Made by a program: the position numbers and the translations under genes. Below are positions 32,260 to 41,648 of a DNA stretch of 64,000 nt, piece after piece. Below the pieces are notes generated by a model. That model ran no database searches. It was given only the letters and a program-made list of their open reading frames with translations, and had not been told where the DNA came from. The DNA is from an uncultured Ramlibacter sp. (GTDB lineage: Bacteria > Pseudomonadota > Gammaproteobacteria > Burkholderiales > Burkholderiaceae_C). Every line of letters starts with the position of its first letter. The stretch's first letter is position 1. The stretch covers positions 178,677 to 242,676 of the forward strand of contig NZ_CAKZHQ010000024.1 of the NCBI RefSeq assembly GCF_936925435.1, given 5' to 3'.

Positions 32260-35081
32260 CCGGAGTGCAGCGACTTCTGGTCGATGTGACCTACACCCGT
32301 ACGCAAGTGGGCAATGTCGGGATCACGCGCACTGTGAGGCGGCTGCTCGATTCCTGGCAGACTCTTCACGAGCAAGGCGGCGTGCAGTGCGTCCCTGTGA
32401 GTTTCAATTCAACCGGATTCCGGGAGGCGCTCTTTGTCAGGCCAGACGCAAAAGGCGGTGCAGGGGGTGAGGGCATTTCTTCGCTGTATCGGCGTCTTAC
32501 CGGCGGCAGCGCAAGGCGGGTCGCCCAGGCACTTGCGCCAGCGTCGCTGCTCAAAGCGGCGTGGGCATTCGCAAACCGTCTGACGTTCGACGCGTTGAGT
32601 TCCAGGGAACCGCAGATCTCTTTTGGACAGGGCGATTGGCTGGTGTTGGCAGACGAGTCCTGGAACTACAAGGTCTGGCTGGCAGCGGCGCGTGCGCGCG
32701 CGCAAGGCGCGCGGGTCGTGCTTGTTCTCTACGACCTGATTCCGCTGCGGCAACCGCAATTTTGCGCACCACTTTTCACGCGTGTCTTCGAGCCCTGGCT
32801 GCGCAGAATGACTGGTAACTGCGATGCTGTGCTTTGCATCTCCCGGTCCACCGAGGAGGACTACCTGGCCTATTGCGCCGAGCAAAAAATCCCGCCGCCA
32901 CAGGTTCGCCATTTCCGCCTTGGCAGCGATGTGCCGGCAAGTACGACGGGTGGCGTACGCAGTCAAGTGCTTGATTTCGCCGCCGCGTCCTCGCCCTGGT
33001 TTGCCTCCATAGGGACGATTGAGCCCCGCAAGAATCACCGGCTGCTTTTGCGAGCCTTCGAGAGCTTGTGGGCCGCCGGCCTGGATGTGCGCTTGCTGGT
33101 GGCCGGCAGGGCGCACCCGGATTGCACGCAACTTGTCGCGGAGATCCGGCGCCACCCGGAACAGGGGAAGCGGCTGCTGCTTCTGCTCGATGCATCCGAC
33201 GAGGAAATAGGGGTTGCCTACTCGCGCAGCCGCGCCCTCCTTCTGCCGTCTCTGGCAGAAGGATTCGGGCTTCCGCTGGTCGAGGCACGCGCCCGAGGCT
33301 GCCCTGTCATTGCAAGCGATCTACCAGCTTTGATGGAACTGGGCGGGGAGGGCGTCGTATTCTTCCAAAGGGATTGCCAGTCTGAGCTTGAGCAATTGAT
33401 CCGGAATCACGCCCAGAGCCCGCGTCCAGGCGCATTGGTCTGCGACAAGCCTTTCTCATGGATGGACAGCGCGAAGCAATGCCTTGCCGGGGCCTCCATG
33501 GCACTCGCAGCCGGGGCGCTCAAGCCAGAAGCCGGTGAATTGACGCAGCGCAGCCAGCCTGACGTGCTGCATGCGCACCACAGGGTGTTGAAAAAACTCA
33601 GTAGCGATGTGCTTGCAGGCACGGCCAGTTCAGCGGCCGCGGTGATTGCCGCAATTCTGGCGACCCCGCTGTACTTGCGGTATCTCGGCAGCGAGGCCTA
33701 TGGCGTTTTTGGCTTTGTGTTGGTGCTTCAGGCCAGCCTGCTTGTCCTTGACGGGGGGATGGGAATTTCCATCACCCGGGTGGTTGCCCAGCGCACCGAT
33801 GGCTCTTCCGGACCGACGGCAGATCTGGTTCATGGCCTTGCCCGCCTGAACGCACTGATTGCAGTCATTCTGGCGGTTGCGGTGGCAGGGCTCGCCTCTG
33901 TCCTGGCCAACCGTTGGCTCAAGCCCGTCAGTCTTGACCCCGCCTATGTGACGCAATCACTGGTGCTTGCTGGCGTGGCCATTGGCTCTCGCTGGCCTGT
34001 TGCGTTGTACCAGAGCGTGCTGATCGGCTTGAAAAAAATGGCGGTGCTGGGCATGGTCAATCTGGTCATGACCGCGTTATCCGCGGGCGGTGCCGTTGCG
34101 CTGCTTGCCTATGGAGCGCCAGATCTGCGTGTCATGTTCGCATGGCTGTCGTTGACCGCATGGGTTCAGTGCCTTTGGTGCCGCCACCTGGCGAAGGCCG
34201 GCTTGGGCCCCGCCCAATTGCCCGAGGCAGGCAAAGTGCGGGATTTCTACCGGCAAAGTGCGGCAACTGCTGGATTGGGCATTGTCGGCGCGCTGGTGAT
34301 GCAACTGGACAAGGTCGTTCTGAGCCGTATTCTCGCGCTCGATCAATTTGGCTACTACGTGATGGCAACGCTGATGGCGGGCGTCCTGTACGCGCTGGTA
34401 ACCCCCGTATTCCAGGTGGTCTATCCCCGGCTTTGTGCATCGGCCTCCGCTGCGCAACGCGGCGAACTCGAGCAAGCCTACCGCACCAGCTCACTGGCAC
34501 TTGCCAGTTTTCTGTTTCCGGTGGCCGCCGTTGCCGCCTTTTTCTCCAGGGACATTCTCCTGGTCTGGACCGGGGATGCCGCCGTCGCGGCGGCTGTGGC
34601 TCCGCTCGCCTTCCTCTTGTGTCTTGGGTCCGGCTTGCATGGAATCATGTACATGCCGTACGCATTGAAACTTGCTTGCGGAGCCACAAGGCTGGCACTG
34701 GCGATCGGGATTGGCGTGCTTGGGGTTTCGCTGCCGCTGACCATTGGGGCGGCGCTCCTGTGGGGCGCCAGAGGTGCGGCAGGAGCATGGCTCGTCCTTC
34801 ATCTGCTTTACGTGCTGATCGGGTCCGCGGTGACGCACAACAGGCTTTTGCCTGGGCTCGGTGCCCGTTGGCTTTTCAGGGATGTTGGTATTGCCGTCCT
34901 GGTGGCAACGGCAGCCGCAGCTGTGGGATCCTGGTGGGCGCACCATCACACATGGTCAGCCGTGAGCAGTCTGGGGCTGGCTGTCGCACTGGTGCTTGGA
35001 TGCTGGGCCGCGTTGGCGCTGTCATCGCGTCGCTTGCGCCGCGCACTGCTGTCGGTCGCCAAGGCCGACGGCCGGCTCTAG
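32256..35081 (+). CDS. Fusion of a GT4 glycosyltransferase and a Wzx-type flippase
   Basis: The 941-residue frame joins two complete modules. Residues 1-~430 are a GT-B fold GT4 transferase (SIGTIEPRKNHRLLLRAFE; PSLAEGFGLPLVEARARGCP, the retaining-GT E-x7-E motif). Residues ~440-941 are a polysaccharide flippase of the MOP/MATE superfamily with 12-14 transmembrane helices (starting LATPLYLRYLGSEAYGVFGF). These functions, adding a sugar and flipping the lipid-linked glycan, are usually on separate proteins. No good ribosome-binding site was seen for an internal start near 33590, although a TTG there is possible. It overlaps the upstream gene by 4 bases. Confidence 0.85.
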   Translation: MTGVQRLLVDVTYTRTQVGNVGITRTVRRLLDSWQTLHEQGGVQCVPVSFNSTGFREALFVRPDAKGGAGGEGISSLYRRLTGGSARRVAQALAPASLLKAAWAFANRLTFDALSSREPQISFGQGDWLVLADESWNYKVWLAAARARAQGARVVLVLYDLIPLRQPQFCAPLFTRVFEPWLRRMTGNCDAVLCISRSTEEDYLAYCAEQKIPPPQVRHFRLGSDVPASTTGGVRSQVLDFAAASSPWFASIGTIEPRKNHRLLLRAFESLWAAGLDVRLLVAGRAHPDCTQLVAEIRRHPEQGKRLLLLLDASDEEIGVAYSRSRALLLPSLAEGFGLPLVEARARGCPVIASDLPALMELGGEGVVFFQRDCQSELEQLIRNHAQSPRPGALVCDKPFSWMDSAKQCLAGASMALAAGALKPEAGELTQRSQPDVLHAHHRVLKKLSSDVLAGTASSAAAVIAAILATPLYLRYLGSEAYGVFGFVLVLQASLLVLDGGMGISITRVVAQRTDGSSGPTADLVHGLARLNALIAVILAVAVAGLASVLANRWLKPVSLDPAYVTQSLVLAGVAIGSRWPVALYQSVLIGLKKMAVLGMVNLVMTALSAGGAVALLAYGAPDLRVMFAWLSLTAWVQCLWCRHLAKAGLGPAQLPEAGKVRDFYRQSAATAGLGIVGALVMQLDKVVLSRILALDQFGYYVMATLMAGVLYALVTPVFQVVYPRLCASASAAQRGELEQAYRTSSLALASFLFPVAAVAAFFSRDILLVWTGDAAVAAAVAPLAFLLCLGSGLHGIMYMPYALKLACGATRLALAIGIGVLGVSLPLTIGAALLWGARGAAGAWLVLHLLYVLIGSAVTHNRLLPGLGARWLFRDVGIAVLVATAAAAVGSWWAHHHTWSAVSSLGLAVALVLGCWAALALSSRRLRRALLSVAKADGRL

Positions 35082-35088
35082 GATCTCG

Positions 35089-36084
35089 ATGAAAAGCCAA
35101 GCCCGTCTCGCAAAACTAGAATCGGCGCCACCCAACATGCGAAAACAATTTATTGAAGTCCCGCTGCAACTCGATGCCCGCCCCCTTGACCGGCTGAGAA
35201 CGCTCCTGAGCGCCGTCCTTCTGTCGCCGCTCAGTCTTGCGGTTGCCAGCATCAGGGGCGCGCCCGGAATCGGCCTGCATTTGCGCATCATGCGCACTGG
35301 TTTGAGGTTAATGCTTCTGGGGCGCCTGCCATGGAATATTTGCGCGGGCTTCATTCTTTTTCCGATGGATTCGACCCGCTACTTCGAGTTTGACGCGGTT
35401 GGCAAGCGTGTCGGGAGCCTGCCCTTCAAGCGGTACCTAGATATTTCATCGCCGCGCTTTGCCCCTGTCTTCCATCTGCAGGACGGTCCGGACGCAACAG
35501 CGGTGTTCATCAACCCGGACGCGAGCGACCTCGATCAGACAAGAGCTCTTGCGAGCGCACTTGGCTTGGACGCGCGCTGCAGCTTCTTCAATGGGGTGCT
35601 CGAAGATCTGCCTGAGCCGGCAGGTTCATTTGACCTGGTCACGTGCATCTCGGTGCTGGAGCACATCCCAGACGACACCAAAGCCATTGAAAGCATGTGG
35701 GCCGCGCTTCGTCCCGGTGGACGCTTGCTGTTGACTTTGCCGTGCATGGCTGTTGGCCTGGAGCAATTTATCAGCCACGACCAGTACGGCGTCTTGCAAC
35801 CAGGTGAAGACGGCTATACCTTCTGGCAGCGTTATTACGACCAAGATCTTCTGAGTGCGCGCATCTTCAGAAAGGTCGGCGTTCCGGCCTATACCGCGAT
35901 TTATGGCGAGAAGCGGTGCGGCCTATTTTTCAGAAACGCCACAATGAAGCGGTTGCTTGGGGCGCGCTATCCGTCCTGGCGAGAGCCCTTGATGGTTGCA
36001 AATGAGTACCAGAGATATTCATCAATTGGCGAACTGCCTGGTGAAGGCGTCGTCATGCTCGAATTCAGCAAGCCGACGCAATAA
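35089..36084 (+). CDS. SAM-dependent methyltransferase (class I-like)
   Basis: The 331-residue protein has a core with FDLVTCISVLEHIPDD (post-motif I/II) and RPGGRLLLTLPCM, typical of Methyltransf_11-type enzymes in polysaccharide loci. The Gly-rich motif I is not obvious (the region reads ATAVFINPDASDLD), so SAM binding may be atypical. The N-terminal ~110 residues are basic and hydrophobic. ATG 35089 is 7 bases after the fusion gene stop. It may O-methylate a sugar of the glycan. Base composition is lower in GC than the flanking housekeeping genes. Confidence 0.7.
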   Translation: MKSQARLAKLESAPPNMRKQFIEVPLQLDARPLDRLRTLLSAVLLSPLSLAVASIRGAPGIGLHLRIMRTGLRLMLLGRLPWNICAGFILFPMDSTRYFEFDAVGKRVGSLPFKRYLDISSPRFAPVFHLQDGPDATAVFINPDASDLDQTRALASALGLDARCSFFNGVLEDLPEPAGSFDLVTCISVLEHIPDDTKAIESMWAALRPGGRLLLTLPCMAVGLEQFISHDQYGVLQPGEDGYTFWQRYYDQDLLSARIFRKVGVPAYTAIYGEKRCGLFFRNATMKRLLGARYPSWREPLMVANEYQRYSSIGELPGEGVVMLEFSKPTQ

Positions 36085-36101
36085 CGAAGAGAGAGCAAGT
36101 G

Positions 36102-37136
36102 ATGAAGCTGTCAATGTGCATTGCAACGTTCAATCGTGCCGGGTTCATTGGACAAACTCTTGACTCAATCTTGCCCCAGCTGACGTCGGAGGTGGAGTTG
36201 GTGGTGGTTGACGGTGCGTCAACGGATGGTACGGCTGATGTAGTCGCTGCATACCGTTCGCAATACCCAAGCCTTGTCTATCACAGAGAGAAAGAGAATT
36301 CTGGTTTTGACCGCGATGTCGACAAGGCGGTGACGTATGCAAGAGGCCAATATTGCTGGCTGATGAGCGATGACGACATCCTTGCAGACGATGCTATAGC
36401 CACAGTACTCAAGTCTTTGGCTGATGGTCCGGCGCTGGTTGTTGTAAACGCCGAGGTCAGAAGCAAGGACCTTTCAAAATGCTTGAAGGAGCGGCAACTG
36501 AATGTGGGTGCTGACCAAGAATTCGCGGCAGAAGAGCAAGCGAATCTTTTCGCCGTCACGACCAACTATCTCAGCTTCTTCGGTGCCGTTGTCATTCAGC
36601 GCGACCGCTGGCTCGCTCGTGAACGGGCGCCCTATTTCGGATCCATGTTCATCCACGTCGGGGTCATCTTCCAGTCGCCTTCCATCGGGCGTGCCAAGCT
36701 GATTGCCCGTCCGTTGATCAAAATTCGCTACGCCAATGCAATGTGGACGGCGCGGGCGTTCGAGATATGGGCCGCGAAATGGCCACGCCTCATCTGGTCT
36801 TTCGATCAATTCTCCACCACCTCAAGAGCTGGTGTCACGCAGCGGTATCCTGCGACGAGCCTCAAGCTGCTGTTGCACTACAGGGCACTTGGTGCCTATG
36901 GCCCAGGCGAGTATCGGTCCCTGCTTGCAGGTCGCGACGAACCCCATCACCCCCTGGCTATCGCAGTTGCATGGCTGCCGGCACGCGGCGTGAATGCCGC
37001 AATTGCGCTGTCATGCCTTCTTCGTCGGCATGTGGATGCGCCGATGATGCTTCATGACTTGGTGCGTGCACGTTGCGCCAGCAGCCTCGCTCGATGGATT
37101 TCTACGCTGTCTTCGCTCTCCGCAAATGGGAAATGA
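36102..37136 (+). CDS. GT2 family glycosyltransferase
   Basis: The 344-residue protein has a typical GT-A N-terminus (LSMCIATFNRAGFIGQTLDSI, VVVDGASTDGT) and an acidic metal-binding motif LMSDDDI at ~87-93. No membrane domain is evident. The likely role is transfer of a nucleotide sugar to the growing lipid-linked glycan on the cytoplasmic side. The gene is clearly less GC-rich than its neighbours, pointing to separate acquisition. A GTG at 36099 directly precedes ATG 36102. Confidence 0.82.
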   Translation: MKLSMCIATFNRAGFIGQTLDSILPQLTSEVELVVVDGASTDGTADVVAAYRSQYPSLVYHREKENSGFDRDVDKAVTYARGQYCWLMSDDDILADDAIATVLKSLADGPALVVVNAEVRSKDLSKCLKERQLNVGADQEFAAEEQANLFAVTTNYLSFFGAVVIQRDRWLARERAPYFGSMFIHVGVIFQSPSIGRAKLIARPLIKIRYANAMWTARAFEIWAAKWPRLIWSFDQFSTTSRAGVTQRYPATSLKLLLHYRALGAYGPGEYRSLLAGRDEPHHPLAIAVAWLPARGVNAAIALSCLLRRHVDAPMMLHDLVRARCASSLARWISTLSSLSANGK

Positions 37137-37163
37137 ACTGTCGGCCTGCGACCAAGGTACTTG

Positions 37164-38198
37164 ATGGACGAACAACTGGTTCTTGCCGCAGTGGTCAACT
37201 GGAATGGTTGGCGCGATACGCTGATTTGCGCACAGAGCCTGCGCGCAATGAGCGGGCCGCCCTTCCATCTGCTGCTTTGTGACAACGGTTCCAGCGACGA
37301 GTCCTATGACCATCTGTGCGAATGGGCCCGCCAGGCCCTGTCGGGCGCCCCGGAAACGCAGCTGGACTTTGAAGGAGCAGGAAGCGTCCTGGCCATCGAA
37401 AGCGATCCAGGCGCCGCGTCCATCTTCCGGGGCGTGTACGTCATGCGCTTGCCCCGCAACTATGGCTATGCAGGCGCCATCAACCGGTGCATCTCCTGGG
37501 GACGTGAACGGCTCGATCCTGATTGCTTCTGGTTGTTGAACAACGATGTCTGGCTGGAGCCGGCGGCGTTGAAGCATTTGCTGGCCGCCACAACGAGCGC
37601 AAGCGATATCGGATTGTGTGGTTCGGTTCTTCTCGAGTGGGACGATCCGCACCAGATACAGGCCGTGGGCGGGCTCTTGCGCCGGGTCGTGGCCACAGGC
37701 AGCCATCTCAAGCAGGTACCCACTGGCGTGCCAGCCGACCAGAATGTGTTCTTCGACATCGACTACCCGGTAGGCGCCTCAATGCTTGCCACCCGCGGGT
37801 ACCTGCAGGCGGTCGGGCTGATGGACGAAGACTATTTTCTTTACTACGAAGAAGTGGACTGGGCGGAGCGAGGGCGGGCTTGCGGCTTCCGGCCCGCAGT
37901 GGCGCTGCATAGCCGTTTGCGACACAAGGAAGGGGCCAGCACCGGCTCAGTAGGAGGGATTCGGCACAAGTCGCTGCTGTCGGAGTACTACGGGGTGGTG
38001 AACCGTTTGCGGTTCACCAGGAAGTTTTCCCCCCGGCTCGTCCCTGTTGTCTGGGTGAGTTTGTTCCTGGTCGTGCTGGACCGGCTTGTGCACCACGAGT
38101 GGCGGCGCGCAGGTCTGGTCTTGCGGTTGATGTTCCTGCCGCGCAGTGTTCCCCGACCGGGCGCACCGCAGCCGGGGGCGGCTCGCCTCATCACCTAA
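37164..38198 (+). CDS. GT2 family glycosyltransferase (rhamnosyltransferase-like)
   Basis: The 344-residue protein has VLAAVVNWNGWRDTLICAQSL at the N-terminus, a WLLNNDVWLEP metal-binding motif and a DEDYFLYYEEVDWAERGRACG segment, as in WbbL/RfbF-type rhamnosyltransferases. One amphipathic or membrane segment lies near residues 290-310. ATG 37164 is preferred over the TTG directly before it. Donor sugar cannot be told from sequence. Confidence 0.82.
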   Translation: MDEQLVLAAVVNWNGWRDTLICAQSLRAMSGPPFHLLLCDNGSSDESYDHLCEWARQALSGAPETQLDFEGAGSVLAIESDPGAASIFRGVYVMRLPRNYGYAGAINRCISWGRERLDPDCFWLLNNDVWLEPAALKHLLAATTSASDIGLCGSVLLEWDDPHQIQAVGGLLRRVVATGSHLKQVPTGVPADQNVFFDIDYPVGASMLATRGYLQAVGLMDEDYFLYYEEVDWAERGRACGFRPAVALHSRLRHKEGASTGSVGGIRHKSLLSEYYGVVNRLRFTRKFSPRLVPVVWVSLFLVVLDRLVHHEWRRAGLVLRLMFLPRSVPRPGAPQPGAARLIT

Positions 38199-38257
38199 AA
38201 TCAGCCACCGAAGGCTCGGCAACGGCCGGAGCATCAACATCAGGCAAGGGAACATCG

Positions 38258-39436
38258 GTGATTTCACAAGCGCGGACAGCCCTTGTTCACGAATGGCTGA
38301 CCGATTGGGGCGGCTCCGAAGACGTGACCCGGCTGATGCTGGAGAGCCTGCCCCAGGCGCAACTCCACGCCACAATTGATTTCCTGTCGGAAGAGCACCG
38401 GGCGCGGCTTGGCGGGGGGCCCATCCAGACCACGTTTCTGCAGCGGGCACCGTTTGTACAGAAGAAGTTCTGGAACTACCTGCCGCTGACCGGCCTGGCC
38501 GTCGAGCGCCACGATCTCGATGCGTTCGACATCATCGTTTCCAATTCCCATGCCTTTGCCAAGGGCGTGATCACCAGAGGTGACCAGCTCCACGTGAGCT
38601 ATGTCCAGTCGCCGATGCGCTATGCATGGGACCTGAACCACCAGTACCTGCGTGACTACGGTCTGGACAAGGGTGTCAAGGGCCTGATGGCGCACTACAT
38701 GTTCCACCGGCTGCGCGCCTGGGACCGCCAGACCGCCAACAACGTCGACCTGTTCCTGGCCAATTCACGCTACATCCAGCAGCGGGTCTGGCGCACCTAT
38801 CGCCGCCGCTCCCGGGTGCTCTATCCCCCGGTGCGCACCAGCCTGTTCGCTCTGCAGCCGCACAAAGAGGACTTCTACGTCACGGTGTCGCGTCTGGTCT
38901 CCTACAAACGCATCGACCTGCTCGTGGAGGCCTTTGCCGCCATGCCGCAGCGCAAGCTCGTGGTGATCGGCGATGGCCCTGAGGCGCAAGCGCTCAAGCT
39001 ACGCTGCCCCGCCAACGTCACCCTGATGGGCTGGCAGTCCGACGAGGTGGTGCGCCAGCATCTGGGATCCGCCCGCGCCTTTCTTTTTGCGGCGCTGGAA
39101 GACTTCGGCATCTCGCCGCTGGAAGCGCAGGCATGCGGCACGCCCGTGATCGCCTACGGCAAGGGCGGCGCAACCGAGACGGTGCGCGACCTGCATGCCG
39201 CCGACCGCCCCACCGGCCTGTTGTTTCCCGAGCAGACAACGGCCTGCATCGTCGAGGCCGTTGAGGCGTTCGAGGCTGCCGGGGTCATCTTTGATCCGCA
39301 CGCCTGCCGGACCTGGGCCGAGACCTTCAGCGAAGAGCGCTTCAAGCGCGAATTCAAGATCTGCGTCGACCAGGCCTGGGATGTATGGCGGCGCCAACCG
39401 CAGGAGCTTGAGAGCATCCTGACCGACGGCCCATGA
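38258..39436 (+). CDS. GT4 family glycosyltransferase
   Basis: The 392-residue GT-B enzyme has TALVHEWLTDWGGSEDV at the N-terminus, the donor-site segment VSRLVSYKRIDLLVEAF and LEDFGISPLEAQACGTPVIA with the E-x7-E motif. The GTG start at 38258 matches the family N-terminus; the frame continues upstream into the previous gene but without family similarity. The stop overlaps the start of the O-oligosaccharyltransferase gene by 4 bases (ATGA), so the two are translationally coupled. Confidence 0.85.
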   Translation: MISQARTALVHEWLTDWGGSEDVTRLMLESLPQAQLHATIDFLSEEHRARLGGGPIQTTFLQRAPFVQKKFWNYLPLTGLAVERHDLDAFDIIVSNSHAFAKGVITRGDQLHVSYVQSPMRYAWDLNHQYLRDYGLDKGVKGLMAHYMFHRLRAWDRQTANNVDLFLANSRYIQQRVWRTYRRRSRVLYPPVRTSLFALQPHKEDFYVTVSRLVSYKRIDLLVEAFAAMPQRKLVVIGDGPEAQALKLRCPANVTLMGWQSDEVVRQHLGSARAFLFAALEDFGISPLEAQACGTPVIAYGKGGATETVRDLHAADRPTGLLFPEQTTACIVEAVEAFEAAGVIFDPHACRTWAETFSEERFKREFKICVDQAWDVWRRQPQELESILTDGP

Positions 39437-41085
39437 AAGCAATGGCTAGCGCCGGCCTGGAGCGGGGGCGCCGTCAAGAGCGGGTCTATGCTGTGGTCGT
39501 CTTCCTGTGCGTGGCCATCCCCTGGCTCAACCCTGTCGCTCCAGGCCCTTCTCCGGCGTTCTGGCCCTGGATTCTCAGCGCCCTGCTGGCCACCTTGTTG
39601 TGGGCGGCAAGCCGGCCTGCCGGCCTCCATGCCGGCGTCGCGACAGGACTGGCCGCACTGGCCGCCTGCATTGTCGTGAGCGCGAATGCGGCGCCAGATG
39701 CCCTGGCTGCGGCTGCAGCCTGCCTGGTCACCCTGCTCTGCGCCAAATCCGCGGCATCCCTGCAACGTGATGAGGTGCGATATGTGTTTGGGGCCTGGGC
39801 CGCCGCGGCCCTGCTTAGCTGCGCCATTGCCGCCTGCCAGTATTTCGGGCTTGCCCATTTCCTGGATCCGCTGGTCAATGCTTCCTCCGTGGGCCAGGCG
39901 TTCGCCAACCTGCGCCAACGCAACCAGTTCGCTTCTCTGACCGCGCTCGCAATGGCGGCGCTGCTCTTCTGGCCGGGCAGCCGGCCCAAGCCCGCGGGCG
40001 CGGTCCTGGCCATGTGCGTCCTGGCAGCGGGCAATTCCATGTCGGCTTCGCGCACGGGATTGTTTGAACTGGTCATGCTGGCCGTGCTGGCCGCCTGTTG
40101 GGGCGGTGCCGGCCGCCGGCACCGGCTTGTCCTGTGCCTGGCCGCAGGGCTGGCCTATGCTGCGGCCGCCGTGCTTTTGCCCATGGCCCTGGCGGCCGCA
40201 ACCGGAGTGACTGCGCCCAACGTCTGGGGCCGCATTGCCGCGGCCGACAGCTGCAGCAGCCGCACCGTGCTCTGGGACAACGTTGTGGACCTGATCGCTC
40301 TCAAGCCCTGGACAGGCTGGGGATGGGGGGCGCTGGACCAGGCGCACTACGCCACGCTGTATCCGGGTGAGCGGTTCTGCGACATCCTCGACAACGCCCA
40401 CAACCTGCCGCTGCATCTCGCGGTGGAGCTCGGTATTCCTGCGACCCTGCTGTTGTGCGGTCTCTTCGCATGGATGGTGCTGAAGGCCGCGCCCTGGCGC
40501 GAAACCGACACGCTGCGGCAGGCTGCCTGGGCGGCTCTGGCGGTGATCGGGCTGCACAGCATGCTGGAGTACCCGCTGTGGTACGGACCCTTCCAGATGG
40601 CCTTTGGCCTGTGCCTGGGCATCCTGTGGGGCCGTTGCCGGGACTCCGCGGGTGCCGTCACAGCACGCTTGCAGCCCGTGCTGGCTGCGGGAATCGTCGG
40701 CGTGATCGGCCACGTGGTCTGGGACTACCAACGCGTCAGCCAAGTCTATCTGCCTGAACAATCCCGGCGTGCCGCGTACAGGGACGGCACCCTGGACAAG
40801 ATCCGGGGCTCCTGGCTGTTTCGTGACCAGGTCAGGTTCGCCGAGATCGGCACCACCGCATTGACGCCGGCCAATGCGCAGTGGACCTTTGACAGCGCCA
40901 GCGCCTTGCTGCTTTTTTCGCCGGAACCGCGAATCGTCGAAAAGCTGTTGGACAGCGCGCTGGTGCTGGGACGCCATGACGACCTGCTTGCGCACGCTGC
41001 GCGGTTCCGTGCGGCGTATCCCGTGGAATACGCGCAATGGATCGCCAGGAACACGGGTGTGGCAGCCCCAGCGCCCATGCCTTGA
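39433..41085 (+). CDS. PglL/Wzy-type O-oligosaccharyltransferase (probable pilin glycosyltransferase)
   Basis: The 550-residue membrane protein has about 12 transmembrane helices. A large periplasmic loop carries GWGWGALDQAHY and DNAHNLPLHLAVELG, followed by HSMLEYPLWYGPF near residue 374. The H-x3-E-Y-P-L-W signature and the soluble C-terminal tail are those of PglL/PilO-type enzymes, which move a whole lipid-linked glycan to Ser/Thr of pilins. A Wzy polymerase or WaaL ligase role is the alternative. The upstream pilin, the GT genes and the pilin-accessory gene 0.56 kb downstream favour pilin glycosylation. Confidence 0.82.
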   Translation: MKAMASAGLERGRRQERVYAVVVFLCVAIPWLNPVAPGPSPAFWPWILSALLATLLWAASRPAGLHAGVATGLAALAACIVVSANAAPDALAAAAACLVTLLCAKSAASLQRDEVRYVFGAWAAAALLSCAIAACQYFGLAHFLDPLVNASSVGQAFANLRQRNQFASLTALAMAALLFWPGSRPKPAGAVLAMCVLAAGNSMSASRTGLFELVMLAVLAACWGGAGRRHRLVLCLAAGLAYAAAAVLLPMALAAATGVTAPNVWGRIAAADSCSSRTVLWDNVVDLIALKPWTGWGWGALDQAHYATLYPGERFCDILDNAHNLPLHLAVELGIPATLLLCGLFAWMVLKAAPWRETDTLRQAAWAALAVIGLHSMLEYPLWYGPFQMAFGLCLGILWGRCRDSAGAVTARLQPVLAAGIVGVIGHVVWDYQRVSQVYLPEQSRRAAYRDGTLDKIRGSWLFRDQVRFAEIGTTALTPANAQWTFDSASALLLFSPEPRIVEKLLDSALVLGRHDDLLAHAARFRAAYPVEYAQWIARNTGVAAPAPMP

Positions 41086-41096
41086 GCGGCCGGGGC

Positions 41097-41585
41097 TCAG
41101 GTGTTGACGAAGCTGCCCGACCTGCCGCCGTGCTTTTCCAGCACGCGCACGGCGTTGATGGTCATGCCGCGGTCCACCGCCTTGCACATGTCATAGACCG
41201 TCAGCAACGCGACCTGCACGGCTGCCAGTGCCTCCATCTCGACGCCCGTGGGCCCCACGGTTTCCACCGTGGCCGTGCAGCTGACAGCGCCCAAGCCGGG
41301 AGTGCCAGCACTGGGGAAATCAAACTCGACCGCCACCCGCGTCAGTGCCAGCGGGTGGCACAGCGGGATGAGGTCGCTGGTTTTTTTGGCGGCCTGGATG
41401 CCGGCGATGCGGGCGATGCCAAGCACGTCGCCCTTCCTGGCCGTGCCGCTCTGGATCAGGGCCTGGGTCTGGGGCTGCATTTCGATGCGCCCCGACGCGA
41501 TGGCGATCCGGTGCGTGCTGGCTTTGCCCGCCACGTCCACCATATGGGCCTGGCCTTGGGCGTCGAAGTGCGTGAGAGGGCTCAT
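41097..41585 (-). CDS. moaC: Cyclic pyranopterin monophosphate synthase
   Basis: The 162-residue MoaC works with MoaA to turn GTP into cPMP in molybdenum-cofactor biosynthesis. Motifs seen: [35 protein letters not shown] and [23 protein letters not shown] with the active-site Lys. ATG 41585 is the family start; the longer frame upstream is not conserved. It is a housekeeping gene inserted, in opposite orientation, between the oligosaccharyltransferase and tfpX. Confidence 0.95.
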   Translation of the reverse strand: MSPLTHFDAQGQAHMVDVAGKASTHRIAIASGRIEMQPQTQALIQSGTARKGDVLGIARIAGIQAAKKTSDLIPLCHPLALTRVAVEFDFPSAGTPGLGAVSCTATVETVGPTGVEMEALAAVQVALLTVYDMCKAVDRGMTINAVRVLEKHGGRSGSFVNT

Positions 41586-41648
41586 GATTCGGACTTGGTG
41601 TAAAAAACCAGCTTCGGAACGTTCAACTGGTAAAGCCATCATACGACC

